64,000 nt of DNA from Megalobrama amblycephala (Eukaryota; Chordata; Actinopteri; Cypriniformes; Xenocyprididae), in contig NC_063065.1 in the NCBI RefSeq assembly GCF_018812025.1, forward strand, positions 33,304,621-33,368,620, given 5' to 3'. Below the pieces are notes generated by a model, which was not told where the DNA came from, searched no databases, and worked only from the letters and a program-made list of their open reading frames with translations. The translations under genes and the position numbers were made by a program. Every line of letters starts with the position of its first letter. The stretch's first letter is position 1. Below are positions 1 through 11,147 of this stretch, in pieces.

Positions 1-351
1 TATGACCCAGTTATTTCTCACTGGATATCCTGTATATCCTGTTTTTCTTGTATGTTATGAATGAACGAACAAACAAATTACTAAACTAACAAATTAATTA
101 ATTAATATTATTCAATTAATTCCTGATTCTGATATCCAGCTTTTTTTTTTCTTCTCAAAGGATATCCTTTTACTCATAAATGAATGATTTAGATAATTAA
201 GAAAATAACTAGCAAGGAAAACAAAAGCATAAACAAGTAGTGGTCTTCATATCAAAACTTAAGAAATTACATCAATCTCAAATGTATTTAAGCTACTCCA
301 GAAAAGGTCATTGTCTTTAATGACTTGAAGAGCAAGTTTTTTTTCCTTGAT
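1..351. other. AT-rich sequence without recognisable feature
   Basis: Low-GC sequence with short runs of the ATTA and TTAA type. I see no open frame, no terminal repeats and no transposon motif. It ends where the GGTAACACTTTAT terminus of the next MITE begins. Confidence 0.5.
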
Positions 352-434
352 GGTAACACTTTATACATTCTACTAACTATAAGTAACTTTGCAACTACAT
401 GTCAACTAACTCTCATTAATTTGCAACTACTGAA

Positions 435-521
435 GTAAGTGAAGTGTGGCCAAGTATGCTGTCCCATACTTGGAATTTATACTCTGCATTTCACCCATCC
501 AAGTGCACACACGCAGTAGTG

Positions 522-562
<41 letters not shown>

Positions 563-702
563 CAGTTGTGGGTAATAAGAGTGGAATAGAGCACTGTTCA
601 TCCACTCGCCTCACCTACACTTCCTTACAGTAATGAGACTCAAACCCGCGACCTTCGGGTTACAAGTCCGACTCTCTAACCATTAATGCCACGACTGCCC
701 CC
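435..702 (-). mobile_element. tRNA-derived SINE, inserted in a MITE
   Basis: On the minus strand the element starts GGGGGCAGTCGTGGCATTAA, has an A-box-like TGGCATTAATGG and a B-box-like GGGTTTGAGTCTC, which are the internal RNA polymerase III promoter boxes of a tRNA head. The tRNA-unrelated body follows and the tail contains the string CTTGGATGGGTGAAATGC, typical of this fish SINE. It is a retroposon moved by a LINE in trans and encodes no protein. A CA/TG run at 523-560 lies within the body and is an expansion of a short TG stretch normally present there. It is not a functional tRNA: the cloverleaf cannot be completed. Confidence 0.7.
523..560. repeat. (CA)n microsatellite inside the SINE
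   Basis: About 19 uninterrupted CA dinucleotides. It sits in the SINE body, at the place where the family carries a short TG-rich stretch, so the microsatellite probably grew after retroposition. Confidence 0.9.
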
Positions 703-1069
703 AAAGAACTTGGAGTATTAGTAGACTGTTAGCATTGAATAATAACTTGACATGTACTTGCAAAGTTACTTATAGTCAGAAGAATGTCTGTTGAGGAAGA
801 ATCAAAATAAAGACAGTCTACTAATACTCTAATGACTGCTAGTTGACATAGTTGCCAAGTTAGCAGAATGTCTAAAGTGGACTATTGAAATAAACTATTA
901 CCCATGTTTCCACTTGACACAGTGAAGACTTGTTTAAACCGACGACTACCTCAGGAACAGACTCTCTCCTTTCACTAACAACAGGAGAACATCTCATCTG
1001 ACACTTAATACTGCACCTCTCATGGCAGCCATTAAGGTGCTGCTATGGTCATAACCCCTGTGTCCCTAC

Positions 1070-1072
<3 letters not shown>

Positions 1073-1106
<34 letters not shown>
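1073..1106. repeat. (CA)n microsatellite
   Basis: About 17 CA dinucleotides in otherwise unique sequence. Confidence 0.9.
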
Positions 1107-1107
<1 letters not shown>

Positions 1108-1358
1108 GTAGCACACACTCACGTCCCTGAAAAGACAGCTTAATGTTCTGTTAAGCTCACCACAATGGGGCTCAAACCAGATGGCAAATTAGTGGCAATT
1201 GTTCAAAAACAACACAGTCAATTCAAACAACATCTTTTCCGTTTTGCTTCCAGCTGCTCCTCTTACTGCAGGAATAACTTCACCTCAGAGGTTTCTCCAT
1301 AGTTGTTTAAACGGGAGCGTTTAGTCAGTGTCTGTTAGCTTTGAGGTCATCTAGTGCA

Positions 1359-1468
1359 TATGGAAGCTTGTTTCCGTCAAAAACACAATTGCAAGTTTAC
1401 ATCTAACGACTCTGACATCTTTTCTTAGAATTGTGAGATATAAACTCGCAATTGCGAGTTATAAATGC
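1359..1468. mobile_element. Truncated MITE of the TATGGAAGCTTGTTTC family
   Basis: It starts with TATGGAAGCTTGTTTCCG and continues with alternating strings of the type ACTCGCAATTGCGAG and AGAATTGTGAGATATAAAC. These are the same short internal repeats seen in related copies at 55224 and 60925, and in hugely expanded form at 14393. The right inverted repeat is missing, so this is a truncated copy. Confidence 0.6.
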
Positions 1469-1469
1469 A

Positions 1470-2700
1470 TTAATCTTAGTTGACGTTAATTTCAGCGTTT
1501 ACTAATAAATTATTAAAATCAAACGTTGCATCTGTTAACCTGAGCAAACATGAACTGGCAATGAACAGCTGTTTTTTACAGCAAATGACATTCTCTGTTG
1601 ATAATCATGCAATCGTTTGTCCTTTGTTAAGCCTTGGTTCTTTGTTGACAACTAAACCTTTGCCAAGGTAGCGTTAGCATTACTGTTTTGTTTCTTTAGG
1701 CCTAACGTGTCATCCGATGTGCTGTTTGGCTCCTCTCTAGATCCTGAGCCACATTGTAAATAATGAAATAATGAAAAAGTGTCATCTAGCTACGTTTGGA
1801 GTGTGCTGTTGTCTTACGGCCGCAGATTCTGATGAGGTACTTCATTTGTGCTTAAATTTAGCGCTAACAGGATCTATCAAACCACATAATGGCAGCCTCC
1901 GCAGCCTTAACAAACCATGACTTATTTTAGCTTCTCCACTAAGAGGCTTTGGGAACGTGGGTCTGAGCCGAACACACTGGTACTTGCCATCACCACAATT
2001 TATTACTATTAAAACTTAAATCAAAATTTTAACTTTACTCCAAGAAAAACAACAACATAAAGAGTTGTTCTACTACAGCATTATAGCTCTCATTTTCAGA
2101 GTATGCAATTACTTTTTATTTTATTTGGCCTTCCAGTTAGCAAGCCAGACACACTATAAAGCTAAAAAATATTAATGCAGTTTCATTCGAGCTTGGAAAG
2201 GGCATCGGAATCATACTGAGGTTTGAGATGATAGCAGAGTGATTTTGAAATATAAAACCTAACATATGCTGGGACGGACCAAAATCACACCGCCATGACC
2301 ATCTTAAAGGCCATAGTTCCATTTAAAGGTCTGGAGAGGGAGTAATATGGTGCTTTCAGTCATAGGAAAACCCTTAAACGGGGTAGTGGAGGGACCACAC
2401 AGTCAGGCCATGAGGTTGGACGAGTTACTGGGCTTTTTGGCGGCAAATCCAGTCAGCAAACATTAGCATGGCCAAGTCCGCCAATGTCACACCCCCCACA
2501 TTCAAGGCTGTTATAGCTAATCATCTCACAATTTATTTAAAGAGGGATTCATTTCCACATGCTTCCAACATACTCATAAGGTGCACGTAGCCAAGGACAT
2601 TTGTGTTTATTTGGTGCCAAGTGAAAATACGCACACTGACTAACTTGTAAATGTTGAGTTTATTAGCTACTGAAAGATTGTTTGGAAATTCTGTTGAAAT
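1470..2700. other. Unique or unassigned sequence
   Basis: No transposon termini, tandem repeats or convincing exons are seen. Short open frames here lack motifs and splice context. Some segments (about 1790-1960 and 2330-2520) are less AT-rich than the surroundings, but nothing assigns a role. Confidence 0.4.
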
Positions 2701-2707
2701 GTTCTTC

Positions 2708-2888
2708 ATGTAACATGAACAATCTGGGGGTTTTTGACCCCATTTTATGATAGGAATAGTCATGGAGATACCGGGAAATGGAAGGGAGGGGGTCGGGAAA
2801 TGACCCGAGTCAGACTCGAACACAGGTTGTGTAAGCGGCACCACAAAACGTGTCCGAACAAGTGAGCTTCCCACCAGGCCACGTCTCC
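2708..2888 (-). mobile_element. tRNA-derived SINE fragment
   Basis: The minus strand begins ACTGGAGACGTGGCCTGGTG (A-box region), has a B-box-like GTGTTCGAGTCTGACTC, and continues into TCATTTCCCGACCCCCTCCC, a body string I recognise from a widespread fish SINE that ends near AAAATGGGGTCAAAAACCCC. It has no coding capacity. It differs from the SINE at 435-702 in head and body, so it is a second family. Confidence 0.6.
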
Positions 2889-2939
2889 AGTAGTAAATGT
2901 ACTCAAGGTTTTTTGTGTAGCCACTTGTATTCAAGCCTT

Positions 2940-3299
2940 AATTAGGGGGTCAGACCCCTGAAATGCTACGTGTTCTGTTTTTGTGTTGAATCAGAGCTGA
3001 CTAAGAAGAATTCAGGTTTTTCTAAAGCCTCCAGCTAATTCCTGACTGACAGAATATTTATTCTGTGACAGAAACTGTGGATGAGGCCATTTCTGGAGAA
3101 GGAGCCGAGCTTCATTCAGTGGTGCTCTCGACCCAAACCCCTTTCTAAAGAAGATAAGGGGGAAAAATAAGGGGTGCTTTCCACAAAAGGATATAAAATA
3201 GGGCTTGAATGTTTCTATTTTATAGGGGGTCAGTTAAAGGGGGTTCTTCTCCTTCAGAAAAGGTTGTTTGTCTCCACAGGAGGTCAAACTAATTCATAT
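2940..3299. other. Unassigned sequence before the tandem array
   Basis: Contains short GGGGTCAG-type strings and an AAGAAGATAAGGGGG run but no identifiable element. Similarity to the tandem array starts near 3300. Confidence 0.4.
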
Positions 3300-6200
3300 A
3301 TGAGCTGTTTTATTTTTTACTTATTTTATAAGAGATTGTTTTTTCCCACCCTGTTACTAGTGACCTGTCTTAATACAGATTTAAACTCTAATTTGTGTTA
3401 TTTTGCTATTCTCTAGAAATAAACAGTAAATAAACACAAAATTAAATAACATTTATACAATTAAAAAAGTCAATAAAATGTACAGTATTAAAAATATGGC
3501 AGAATAGGTAACAGGTTTACATATTTATCTTAATTTAAGTTGTCACTCAGTTGGAGAGAGGTGGGTTGGTTCCAATTGTTGATTTGTAATACTGATAACC
3601 TTTTATTTCCTATAAATGAAAGAAAAAAAAGATGTTTGGCCATTTTTCTTGTAATAACAGGGTTGAAATGTTGAGCATTACAAATGCACTTAACACTGTA
3701 TGTGTAAAAATTAAATGATATTATTTATTGTCTTATGCATGGGTTCAAATTATACTTTTTATATGAGATATTTTATTTTCTACTTATTTTATATGAGGAT
3801 TTCCATTTATTTCAACCCTGTTACTTTAATTTAGGACCATTCTAAATACAGTTTAAAACCCTAATTTGTGTTATTTTGATATAGAAATAAACAGTAAATA
3901 AACAAAATTAATAATGTTTATAAAATGTATTAGCTCTATAAAATATATTTAAAAATACAGCAGAATGGGTAACAGGGTTGCATATTTAGCTTAAATTAAG
4001 TTGTCACTCAATTGGGGAAAGGTGGGTTGTTCCAATTGTTGATTTGCAATTCTGATAACCTTTTATTTCCTATAAATGAGAGGGAAAATGTTTGATTATT
4101 TTTCTTGTAATAACAGGGTTGAAATGTTGAGCATTACGGATACACTCCTCACCTTGTTTGTGTAAAAATTAAATTATATTATTTGTTGTATTATGTATGG
4201 GTTCAAATCATACTTTTTATATGAACTATTTTATTTTCTACTTATTTTATGAGGTTTGCAATTTATTTAAACCCTGTTACTTTAATTTAGGACCATTCTA
4301 AATACAGTTTAAAACCCTAATTTGTGTTATTTTGATATAGAAATAAACAATAAATAAACAAAATTAATAATGTTTATAAAATGTATTAACTCTATAAAAT
4401 ATATTTAAAAATACGGCAGAATGGGTAACAGGGTTGCATATTTAGCTTAAATTAAGTTGTCACTCGGTTGGAGAGAGGTGGGTTGGTTCCAATTGTTGAT
4501 TTGTAATACTGATAACCTTTTATTTCCTATAAATGAAAGAAAAAAAAGATTGTTTGGCTATTTTTCTTGTAATAACAGGGTTGAAATGTTGAGCATTACA
4601 AATGCACTTAACACTGTTTGTGTAAAAATTAAATGATATTATTTATTGTCTTATGCATGGGTTCAAATTATGCTTTTTATATGAGATATTATATATGAGA
4701 TATATTTTATTTTCTACTTATTTTATATGAGGATTTCCATTTATTTCAACCCTGTTACTTTAATTTAGGACCATTCTAAATACAGTTTAAAACCCTAATT
4801 TGTGTTATTTTGATATAGAAATAAACAATAAATAAACAAAATTAATAATGTTTATAAAATGTATTAACTCTATAAAATATATTTAAAAATACGGCAGAAT
4901 GGGTAACAGGGTTGCATATTTAGCTTAAATTAAGTTGTCACTCTGTTGGAGAGAGGTGGGTTGGTTCCAATTGTTGATTTGTAATACTGATAACCTTTTA
5001 TTTCCTATAAATGAAAGAAAAAGAAAAAAAAAGATGTTTCTTGCAATAACAGGGTTGAAATGTTGAGCATTACAAATGCACTTAACACTGTTTGTGTAAA
5101 AATTAAATGATATTATTTATTGTCACGCATGGGTTCAAATTATACTTTTTATATGAGTTTTTTTTTTTTTCTACTTATTTTATATAAGGGTTTTCCATTT
5201 ATTTCAAACCTGTTACTTTAATTTAGGACCATTCTAAATACAGTTTAAAACCCTAATTTGTGTTATTTTGATATAGAAATAAACAGTAAATAAACAAATT
5301 TATTAACTCTATAAAATATATTTAAAAATATGGCAGAATGGGTAACTGTCACAGATCCCTTGTCTCCCTGGACTACATTTCCCATGATCCTCCTGTTCTC
5401 CACACCTGCACTCACTTCCCTCGTCATCTCCCCATCTTCACGGATCACCTGCACCTGGACTCTATTATCAGCACTCCCTTTATATTGCACTCACTCCCTT
5501 CACTCCTCGTCCGTTCTCTGTTGTGTTAAGTGTTAGTTTGGTGTTCTCTACCTGTGTTTATTAAAGTACTACTATTATTGTGGAAATCCGTATCTGCCTC
5601 GTCTCTGCACCAACTACCTGTAACAGTAACAGAGTTGCATATTTAGCTTAAATTAAGTTGTCACTCAGTTGGGGAAAGGTGGGTTGTTCCAATTGTTGAT
5701 TTGCAATTCTGATAACCTTTTATTTCCTATAAATGAGAGGGAAAAAAATGTTTTATTATTTTTCTTGTAATAACAGGGTTGAAATGTTGAGCATTACGGA
5801 TACACTCCTCACCTTGTTTGTGTAAAAATTAAATCATATTATTTGTTGTATTATGCATGGGTTCAAATCATACTTTTTATATGAACTATTTTATTTTCTA
5901 CTTATTTTATGAGGTTTGCAATTTATTTCAACCCTGTTACTTTAATTTACGACCAGTCTAAATACAGTTTAAAACCTTAATTTGTGTCATTTTGTTATTT
6001 CCTAGAATTAAACAAAAAATAAATAACAATTATAAAATGTACAAAATCTGTAGCAGAATGGGTAACAGGGTTGCATATTTAGCCTAAATTTAGCTGTCAA
6101 ATTTCCTGTAAATTAAAGAAAATATTTGTTTCATCAGTTTTTTTTTTTTTTTTTTTTTTCCTTGAAATAAAAGGGTTGAAATGTTGAGCTTGACAATTGC

Positions 6201-6330
6201 ACACTATTTGTGTAAAAAGAAAATGAGATCATTTGTCATCTAATAGATGCATCCAACTTATACTTTTTGGATCACAATTTTATGGTCCCATTTTTAAATG
6301 GGGTAAAGTGATGCAGTAACAGGGATGATT
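3300..6330. repeat. AT-rich tandem array, unit about 440-475 bp, six copies
   Basis: The anchor ACAGGGTTGAAATGTTGAGC recurs at 3657, 4113, 4575, 5049 and 5773, and in altered form near 6170. This gives steps of 456, 462, 474, about 440 after removing an inserted LTR, and about 396. Each unit also contains GTTGTCACTC, ACCATTCTAAATACAGTTT and GGGTAACAGGGTTGCATATT. The units are clearly similar but differ by substitutions and small indels, with the outermost copies most diverged, as expected for an old tandem array. There is no open frame through the units. The function is unknown; a satellite-like origin or the remnant of an amplified AT-rich element are both possible. Confidence 0.85.
5347..5625 (+). 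mobile_element. Solo LTR (probably Ty3/gypsy type) inside the tandem array
   Basis: The insert begins TGTCACAG and ends CTGTAACA, the TG...CA inverted termini of LTRs, and is flanked by the exact 5-bp duplication GTAAC at 5342-5346 and 5626-5630. Removing it restores the unit sequence GGGTAACAGRGTTGCATATT found in the neighbouring units. The 279-bp insert has a TATA-like TTTATATTG at about 5480 and a late TTATTAAAG that could serve for polyadenylation, giving plus orientation. No internal retroelement sequence remains, so it probably arose by LTR-LTR recombination. The Ty3/gypsy assignment rests on my memory of similar fish LTRs. Confidence 0.85.
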
Positions 6331-7755
6331 ATGTTAATATTGTTTGTGCTAATTAAACACAGACTTTAATTGTCTGCCTTATTTTGTTGTCCAAAAATCA
6401 AAATATTCAATGCTTCACTGTTATTGACCCATCTGTGTAGCAGTACCAAGAATAGCTGATACCTGTTGAAGTTGGTGCATCATTTCAAAGCAGATTTAGT
6501 AGCTCTTCCTCCCCACTCAAGATACAGCAATGATTTACAAGCTATACCTGCATACAAAACTCCATAGAAGGAGAGATGAACAAGTGATCTGCTGAAAATG
6601 CTTTTCCCCGAGGGCTCGGAAGAGTAATCCGTCTCAACACGTTGCGTTAAAAGCGTGTACGCAGAGCCTAAAGCCCATGCATCCCTTGTCTATTTCTCCT
6701 CCCTGTCTCCAGGCCCAGTTCCTGCCATTTGTTCTGGAGCGTGAGGAGAAAACCCCTTCTGAAAGAACAGGATATACACTAGAGGATGTCGAGCGCTGTC
6801 GTTGGCTGACATTCTCTACAATTATGCAACTTTTTCCCCTTTTTTAATGTGTCTGAGTGTGGGTGGCTGGTTGTGTGTCAATTTTCCTTAGCTACCTGTG
6901 TCTCTTTAGCCTCGTTGGTAACAGCACTAACAGGGCAAGACGCCCTTCCGTTGGATCCGTTTAAAGCCTGCAGGGTGAGAATTGCTATCCAGGACTGACG
7001 ACGATGCCTTCTCGATTTACCTGAAAATCAGCATTTGTAAAACTACACCACAATTAAGTCATTTGAGTGGAATTCGACTCTATTATGCCGGCTAAATAGA
7101 AGATGAGAGCAATCTTGCCCTTACTCAGGCTTAGCAGAGATGTTAAGGAGTACAGCATCTTGTTTTCTGCCTGTGAGTCATCAAGTCTTGTTATGATCTT
7201 GGCCTGGGTGCTGCCATTTGACATTTCCTGTTGGCTTTCCTGTGCCGTCATGTGTCATTTTGACTAAGCATGGCTAATCCGCAGAGATATCCAATAGAAG
7301 TGATCGGTTTACCAGTAGCTAGGCATCTTTTTGTGAATGTGTGCAGATTGCTGATAAAAACAAAGCTCATATGATATGTTACACTCTGCCAAGATCTGAC
7401 GCACTCACTTAGGAAATCTTGGGAAGAGATACAGTGGTACTGCTGAGTGTATACTTGAGTGTTTGTAAGTATCTGCTGCCAAAGAAACTTCCTGCAACAT
7501 GTCAGGCATAATTTATTCATGGCTGGAGGGAAGGTCCTGCATGGGGACAGATATACACATAATCTGGCTGTGGGACAGGCAGACAGACAGATGAGTACAC
7601 GGAAAGACAGGCCGTACAAATTTAATTTAGTTATAAAAATATAAACAGTTAAACTGTATTTTTTCTCCACATTTTCTAAAAGTGTGTGAGTGGTGTTTAC
7701 CAGTGCAAAATTGCTACAACAATGGTAGGGTGTTCTTTGTCTACGTTATGACTTT
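6331..7755. other. Mostly unique sequence; possible conserved element near 6600-6850
   Basis: Between 6590 and 6980 the sequence is less AT-rich and contains a strong pyrimidine tract ending in CTGTCTCCAG at 6703-6712, followed by 44 open codons to a stop at 6845-6847. This resembles a splice acceptor and short terminal exon, but I recognise no protein family in it. The remainder (7000-7750) shows no repeats or motifs. Confidence 0.35.
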
Positions 7756-8840
7756 TACACCGATCAGGCATAACATTATGACCACCTTCCTAATATTGTG
7801 TTAGTCTCCCTTTTGCTGCCAAAACAGTCATGACCCATTGAGGCATGGACTCCACTAGACCCCTGAAGGTGTGCTGAGGTATCTGGACACCATGTTAGCA
7901 GTAGATCCTTTAAGTCCTGTAAGTTGCGAGTTGGGGGCTCCATGGATCGGTTTGTTCAGCACATCCCACAGATGCTCGATTGGATTGAGATCTAGGGAAG
8001 CTGGAGGCCAAGTCAACACCTCAAACTCATTGTTGTGCTCCTCAAACCATTCCTGAACCATTATTTGCTTTGTGGCAGGGCACATTATCCTGCTGAAAGA
8101 GGCCACAGACACCAGGGAATACCATTTCCATGAAAGGGTGTACATGGTCTGCAATGAGGTAGGTGGTACGTGTCAAAGTAACATCCACATGGATGGCAGG
8201 ACCCAAGGTTTCCCAGCAGAACATTGCCCAAGGCATCACACTGCCTCTGCCGGCTTGCCTTCTTCCCATAATGCATCCTGGTGCCATGTGTTCCGCAGGT
8301 AAGAGACGCATACGCACCCGGCCATCCACGTGATGTAAAAGAAAACGTGATTCATCAGACCAGGCCACCTTCTTCCATTGCTCCGTGGTCCAGTTCTGAT
8401 GCTCACATGTCCACTGTTGGCTCTTCCGGCAGTGGACAGGGGTCAGTATGGACACCCTGACTGGTCTGTGGCTATGCAGCTCCATACGCAACAAACTGCG
8501 ACGCACTGTGTATTCTGACACCTTTCTATCAGAACCAGCATTAACTTCTTGAGCAATTTGAGCTACAGTAGCTCATCTGTTGGATCGGACCACACGGGCC
8601 AGCCTTCGCTCCCCATGTGCATCAATAAGCCTCGGCCGCCCATGACCCTGTCGCCGGTTCACCATTGTTCCTTCCTTGAATCACTTTTGATTGATACTGA
8701 CCACTGCAGACTGGGAACACCCCACAAGAGCTGCAGTTTTGGAGATGCTCTGACCCAGACGTCTATCCATCACAATTTGGCCCTTGTCAAACTCACTCAA
8801 ATTATATCAGGGCATTTAGTGTTAGCAGTTTGATCAAATC
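7756..8840 (-). mobile_element. Tc1-like transposon remnant, one end only
   Basis: The end at 7756 carries the terminal string CAGGCATAACATTATGACC that is characteristic of a vertebrate Tc1-like family, next to a TA dinucleotide. The matching inverted repeat is absent at the other end: after the transposase N-terminal region near 8815 the similarity stops. The element is therefore truncated, and its transposase is broken as well. Confidence 0.85.
7855..8815 (-). pseudogene. Tc1-like DD34E transposase, broken
   Basis: Read on the minus strand, the coding remains run from an N-terminal helix-turn-helix part ([20 protein letters not shown] near 8770) to the catalytic core. All three catalytic motifs can be seen: WSDESRF (first Asp, about 8350-8370), QQDNVPCHKA (second Asp, about 8070-8100) and DLNPIEHLWD (the Glu, about 7965-7995). 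The frame is interrupted by an in-frame TGA shortly after the N-terminal part and by a frameshift between the second Asp and the Glu. The family moves by cut-and-paste at TA sites in the nucleus; this copy cannot do so itself. Confidence 0.9.
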
Positions 8841-9895
8841 CCAGGTAATGAACAGCACAGGTAAGGAAGGGTTACACAAACTCTGAATGAGAAGACGACA
8901 AGCAAGCTGTCCGCTTGTGTTAATAAACCTGCACTAGTCTGCTTTGCCTGGGGTTACATTGTTGTTCATGACAGAGCACCTGTCCTGGCTAAGTGACAGC
9001 TATAAACATCAGCCCTAGTTTCATTATCTCGGTCTTTCATAGCCTCAGGCTCCATTAAAACTGAGGCAAACCGCAAAGAATGTTGTTCAACTTATCCAGG
9101 GGTCACAAATTGTCAAAACACCCATGTACAACCTACAAAAAGCTATTAATGGATTTGATACAAGCTACCTCGGATAGCCAATGTACCAACTTCCTGTCAA
9201 AATGTGCTTTTTCTAAGAGGAGGGGTGCCAGAAGGAAATGGCATTGGCGTGTTTGTCAGCTTGAACGCTCGCAGTGGCGGCTAACACTGGAAGTGGGTTT
9301 AGGAGGTGTTCTCAGGTTTGGCTGAGCTTTTCCCCCTAAGTGGAAAAACATTAATGGAAGCTGGCTCGCTCTCGTTCTCTTCCCCCTTCTCAGCGGCGGC
9401 TCTAACTGCCGAAGGGAGGGCTGGTAGACGACCAAACATTAGTCACCACATGAATCCAGTGCTCTGAAATATGCTTCCTGTCAAGGTTTGGATAGATATT
9501 ATGAAGAAAGACCTTGCTCAGCTCGGCAGGAATTGGTCACTTAACCGAGAAAAGAATTACAAATTTATTACAAAGACTTCTGTTGGCTGACAACATGCAT
9601 TTTATTGGCTTGTAGGAGTTTGGGAGTTTGGGTAGTTAAGACATCTATGGTAGGAATGGTCAGTCGGGTCCTATTTAAAATGCAAGGTCACAATGACAAC
9701 ACTTGGGACACTTGGGGCAATGAGTTCTGTGAGTGACAAGCCACAAAACACCCTCAGTAAAGCAATGAAAAGGCCCTGTTGGACACATTTTGAAGCATTT
9801 TTTTCAAGTCCACTCATATAGTCAAGACTTCTTGCACCAAAGACAGTCATAACTTAAGTTTACACTACAATTTTTCCACCATTTCTTTGACCCTT
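8841..9895. other. Unique sequence, no feature identified
   Basis: No terminal repeats, tandem repeats or transposon motifs. Open frames are short. The stretch around 9190-9420 is GC-richer (GGAGGGGTGCC, CAGCGGCGGC), which could mark a conserved noncoding element; I have no further support. Confidence 0.4.
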
Positions 9896-10016
9896 AAAGG
9901 AATAGTTTGCTCAAAAATGAAAATTCTGTAAATTACTCACCATTACTCATGTTGTTCAAAGCCCATATGAATGTCCTCCTCCTGTGGAACACAAAAGAAG
10001 ATATTTCGAAGAATGT
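9896..10016 (+). mobile_element. Fragment of the AAAGGAATAGTT-type dispersed family
   Basis: Starts TTAAAGGAATAGTTTGCTCA, continues CAAAAATGAAAATTCTGT and CTCACCATTACTCATGTTGT, and ends in TGTGGAACACAAAAGAAG. Related copies lie at 13816, 16490 (reverse), 19111, 23600 (reverse) and in complete foldback form at 38770. It is non-coding and truncated on the right. I recognise this as one of the most frequent short elements of cyprinids. Confidence 0.6.
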
Positions 10017-10210
10017 TCGGTCACACTTTAGTTTAGGGTCCAATTATCACCAACTATTAACTACCACTTTTGTCTCAATAAACTCCTAACTACTGCTTGT
10101 TAATAGTTATTAAGGTAGTGGTTAAGTTTAGGTAATGGGCAGGATTCAGGGATGTAGAATATGGTCATGCAGAATAAGGCATTAATATTACAGTACAAAA
10201 TGGCTCTTTT
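10017..10210. mobile_element. MITE fragment (GTCACACTTTAGTTTAGGGT type)
   Basis: Begins TCACACTTTAGTTTAGGGTC and contains AATAAACTCCTAACTACTG and TTAAGGTAGTGGTTAAGTTT, strings I recognise from a common fish MITE whose two ends read CACTTTATTTTAAGG in opposite directions. Only the left half is present. It directly abuts the preceding repeat, so one of the two probably inserted into the other. Confidence 0.5.
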
Positions 10211-10448
10211 GGCATTATCCTGAACATTGTATAAGCATTTGTTTCATGTGTCACTGAACAGAAGAGAGGATCTCAGGAGCGATCGTAAACATCACATCCT
10301 TTTGATTTTCCTGGCAAAACCATCCCTAGCTCTTCACATAAAAATCAGTCTACAGGCTTTCATAGTCAACCTAGGAAGTTGGGGAAGGTCTCGTTTTTTA
10401 AGTTCCGTTACAAGCTGTTCACACGTTGGCAATAAAAAAGCAATTTAT

Positions 10449-10854
10449 TAGGGCTGGGACAATACATTGATTCTTGATTCGCAATACAGTGAATCTGGAT
10501 TGATCCTGATATTTTCTCTTTCGAATCGATTCTGAGCTTAGTTTTAACAGCAGATGGCGCTCTAGGCTAGTTTTTAACCACACACTCAAATGCTCATGAA
10601 GAAGAGTACTATAGAGTGCTCGTGTGCTTGTCATGTTTGTCAAGTGGTTAAATATACTTGCTATATACGCTTTATGAATGATTATTTTAGGTTTAAGTGG
10701 TGTGTAAAGGAACTGTAAGTAAGCAGAGTAATGTTACGTTAATGTTACGCTCAGAATCGTTTAGAGAGAGAATCGCTATACATTTGGAAAATATCAGAAT
10801 CATTCCAGAATTTTTGTATTGCAAATTGATAATCGATGTATTGTCCAAGCCCTA
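10449..10854. mobile_element. hAT-like non-autonomous element
   Basis: The left end reads TAGGGCTGGGACAATACAT and the right end, reversed, TAGGGCTTGGACAATACAT. The repeats extend over about 24 bp, with subterminal AATCGAT-type strings. The flanks are CAATTTAT (10441-10448) and CAATGTAT (10855-10862), an 8-bp duplication with one mismatch, which together with the TAGGG start is the signature of the hAT superfamily. The 406-bp element has no transposase. Confidence 0.8.
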
Positions 10855-10862
10855 CAATGTAT

Positions 10863-11104
10863 GCATGGAAATTCTTACAAAATAGCCCCTTTAGATTAAA
10901 GCATTAAAATTACTTTAATTATTAAATTAAATTATAAAAGCATCTTTATTTGGCTTTTTTTTTCACACAAGACATTTGAACTTCTGCAACTTTAAGAATT
11001 CTGTTTGTAAAATTACCTTTGTTATTATGACCTCTGCCTAATTGTTGGGCTAAATTCTAAATAGGCATTGATATGAAAACATCAGTGGTCATATGTTGAT
11101 GCAG

Positions 11105-11147
<43 letters not shown>

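Larger units (their letters stand above)
352..902. mobile_element. MITE with GGTAACACTTTA-type ends, split by a SINE
   Basis: The left end reads GGTAACACTTTAT followed by ACATTCTACTAACT. The right end, read on the other strand, gives GGTAATAGTTTATTTCA and then ACATTCTGCTAACT, so the two ends are imperfect inverted repeats with a small deletion on the left. Both halves also share internal strings such as GTACTTGCAAAGTTACTTATAG-like segments found in this family. There is no coding capacity, so it would have depended on a transposase in trans. A tRNA-derived SINE occupies about 435-702 and must have arrived later. I recognise the family as common in cyprinids; the superfamily is not clear because no target-site duplication is visible. 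Confidence 0.65.

Noticed and set aside
435..702. tRNA gene on the minus strand
   Set aside because: Only A- and B-box-like parts are preserved and the acceptor and anticodon stems do not pair. The tRNA-unrelated body marks it as a SINE. The same holds for 2708-2888.
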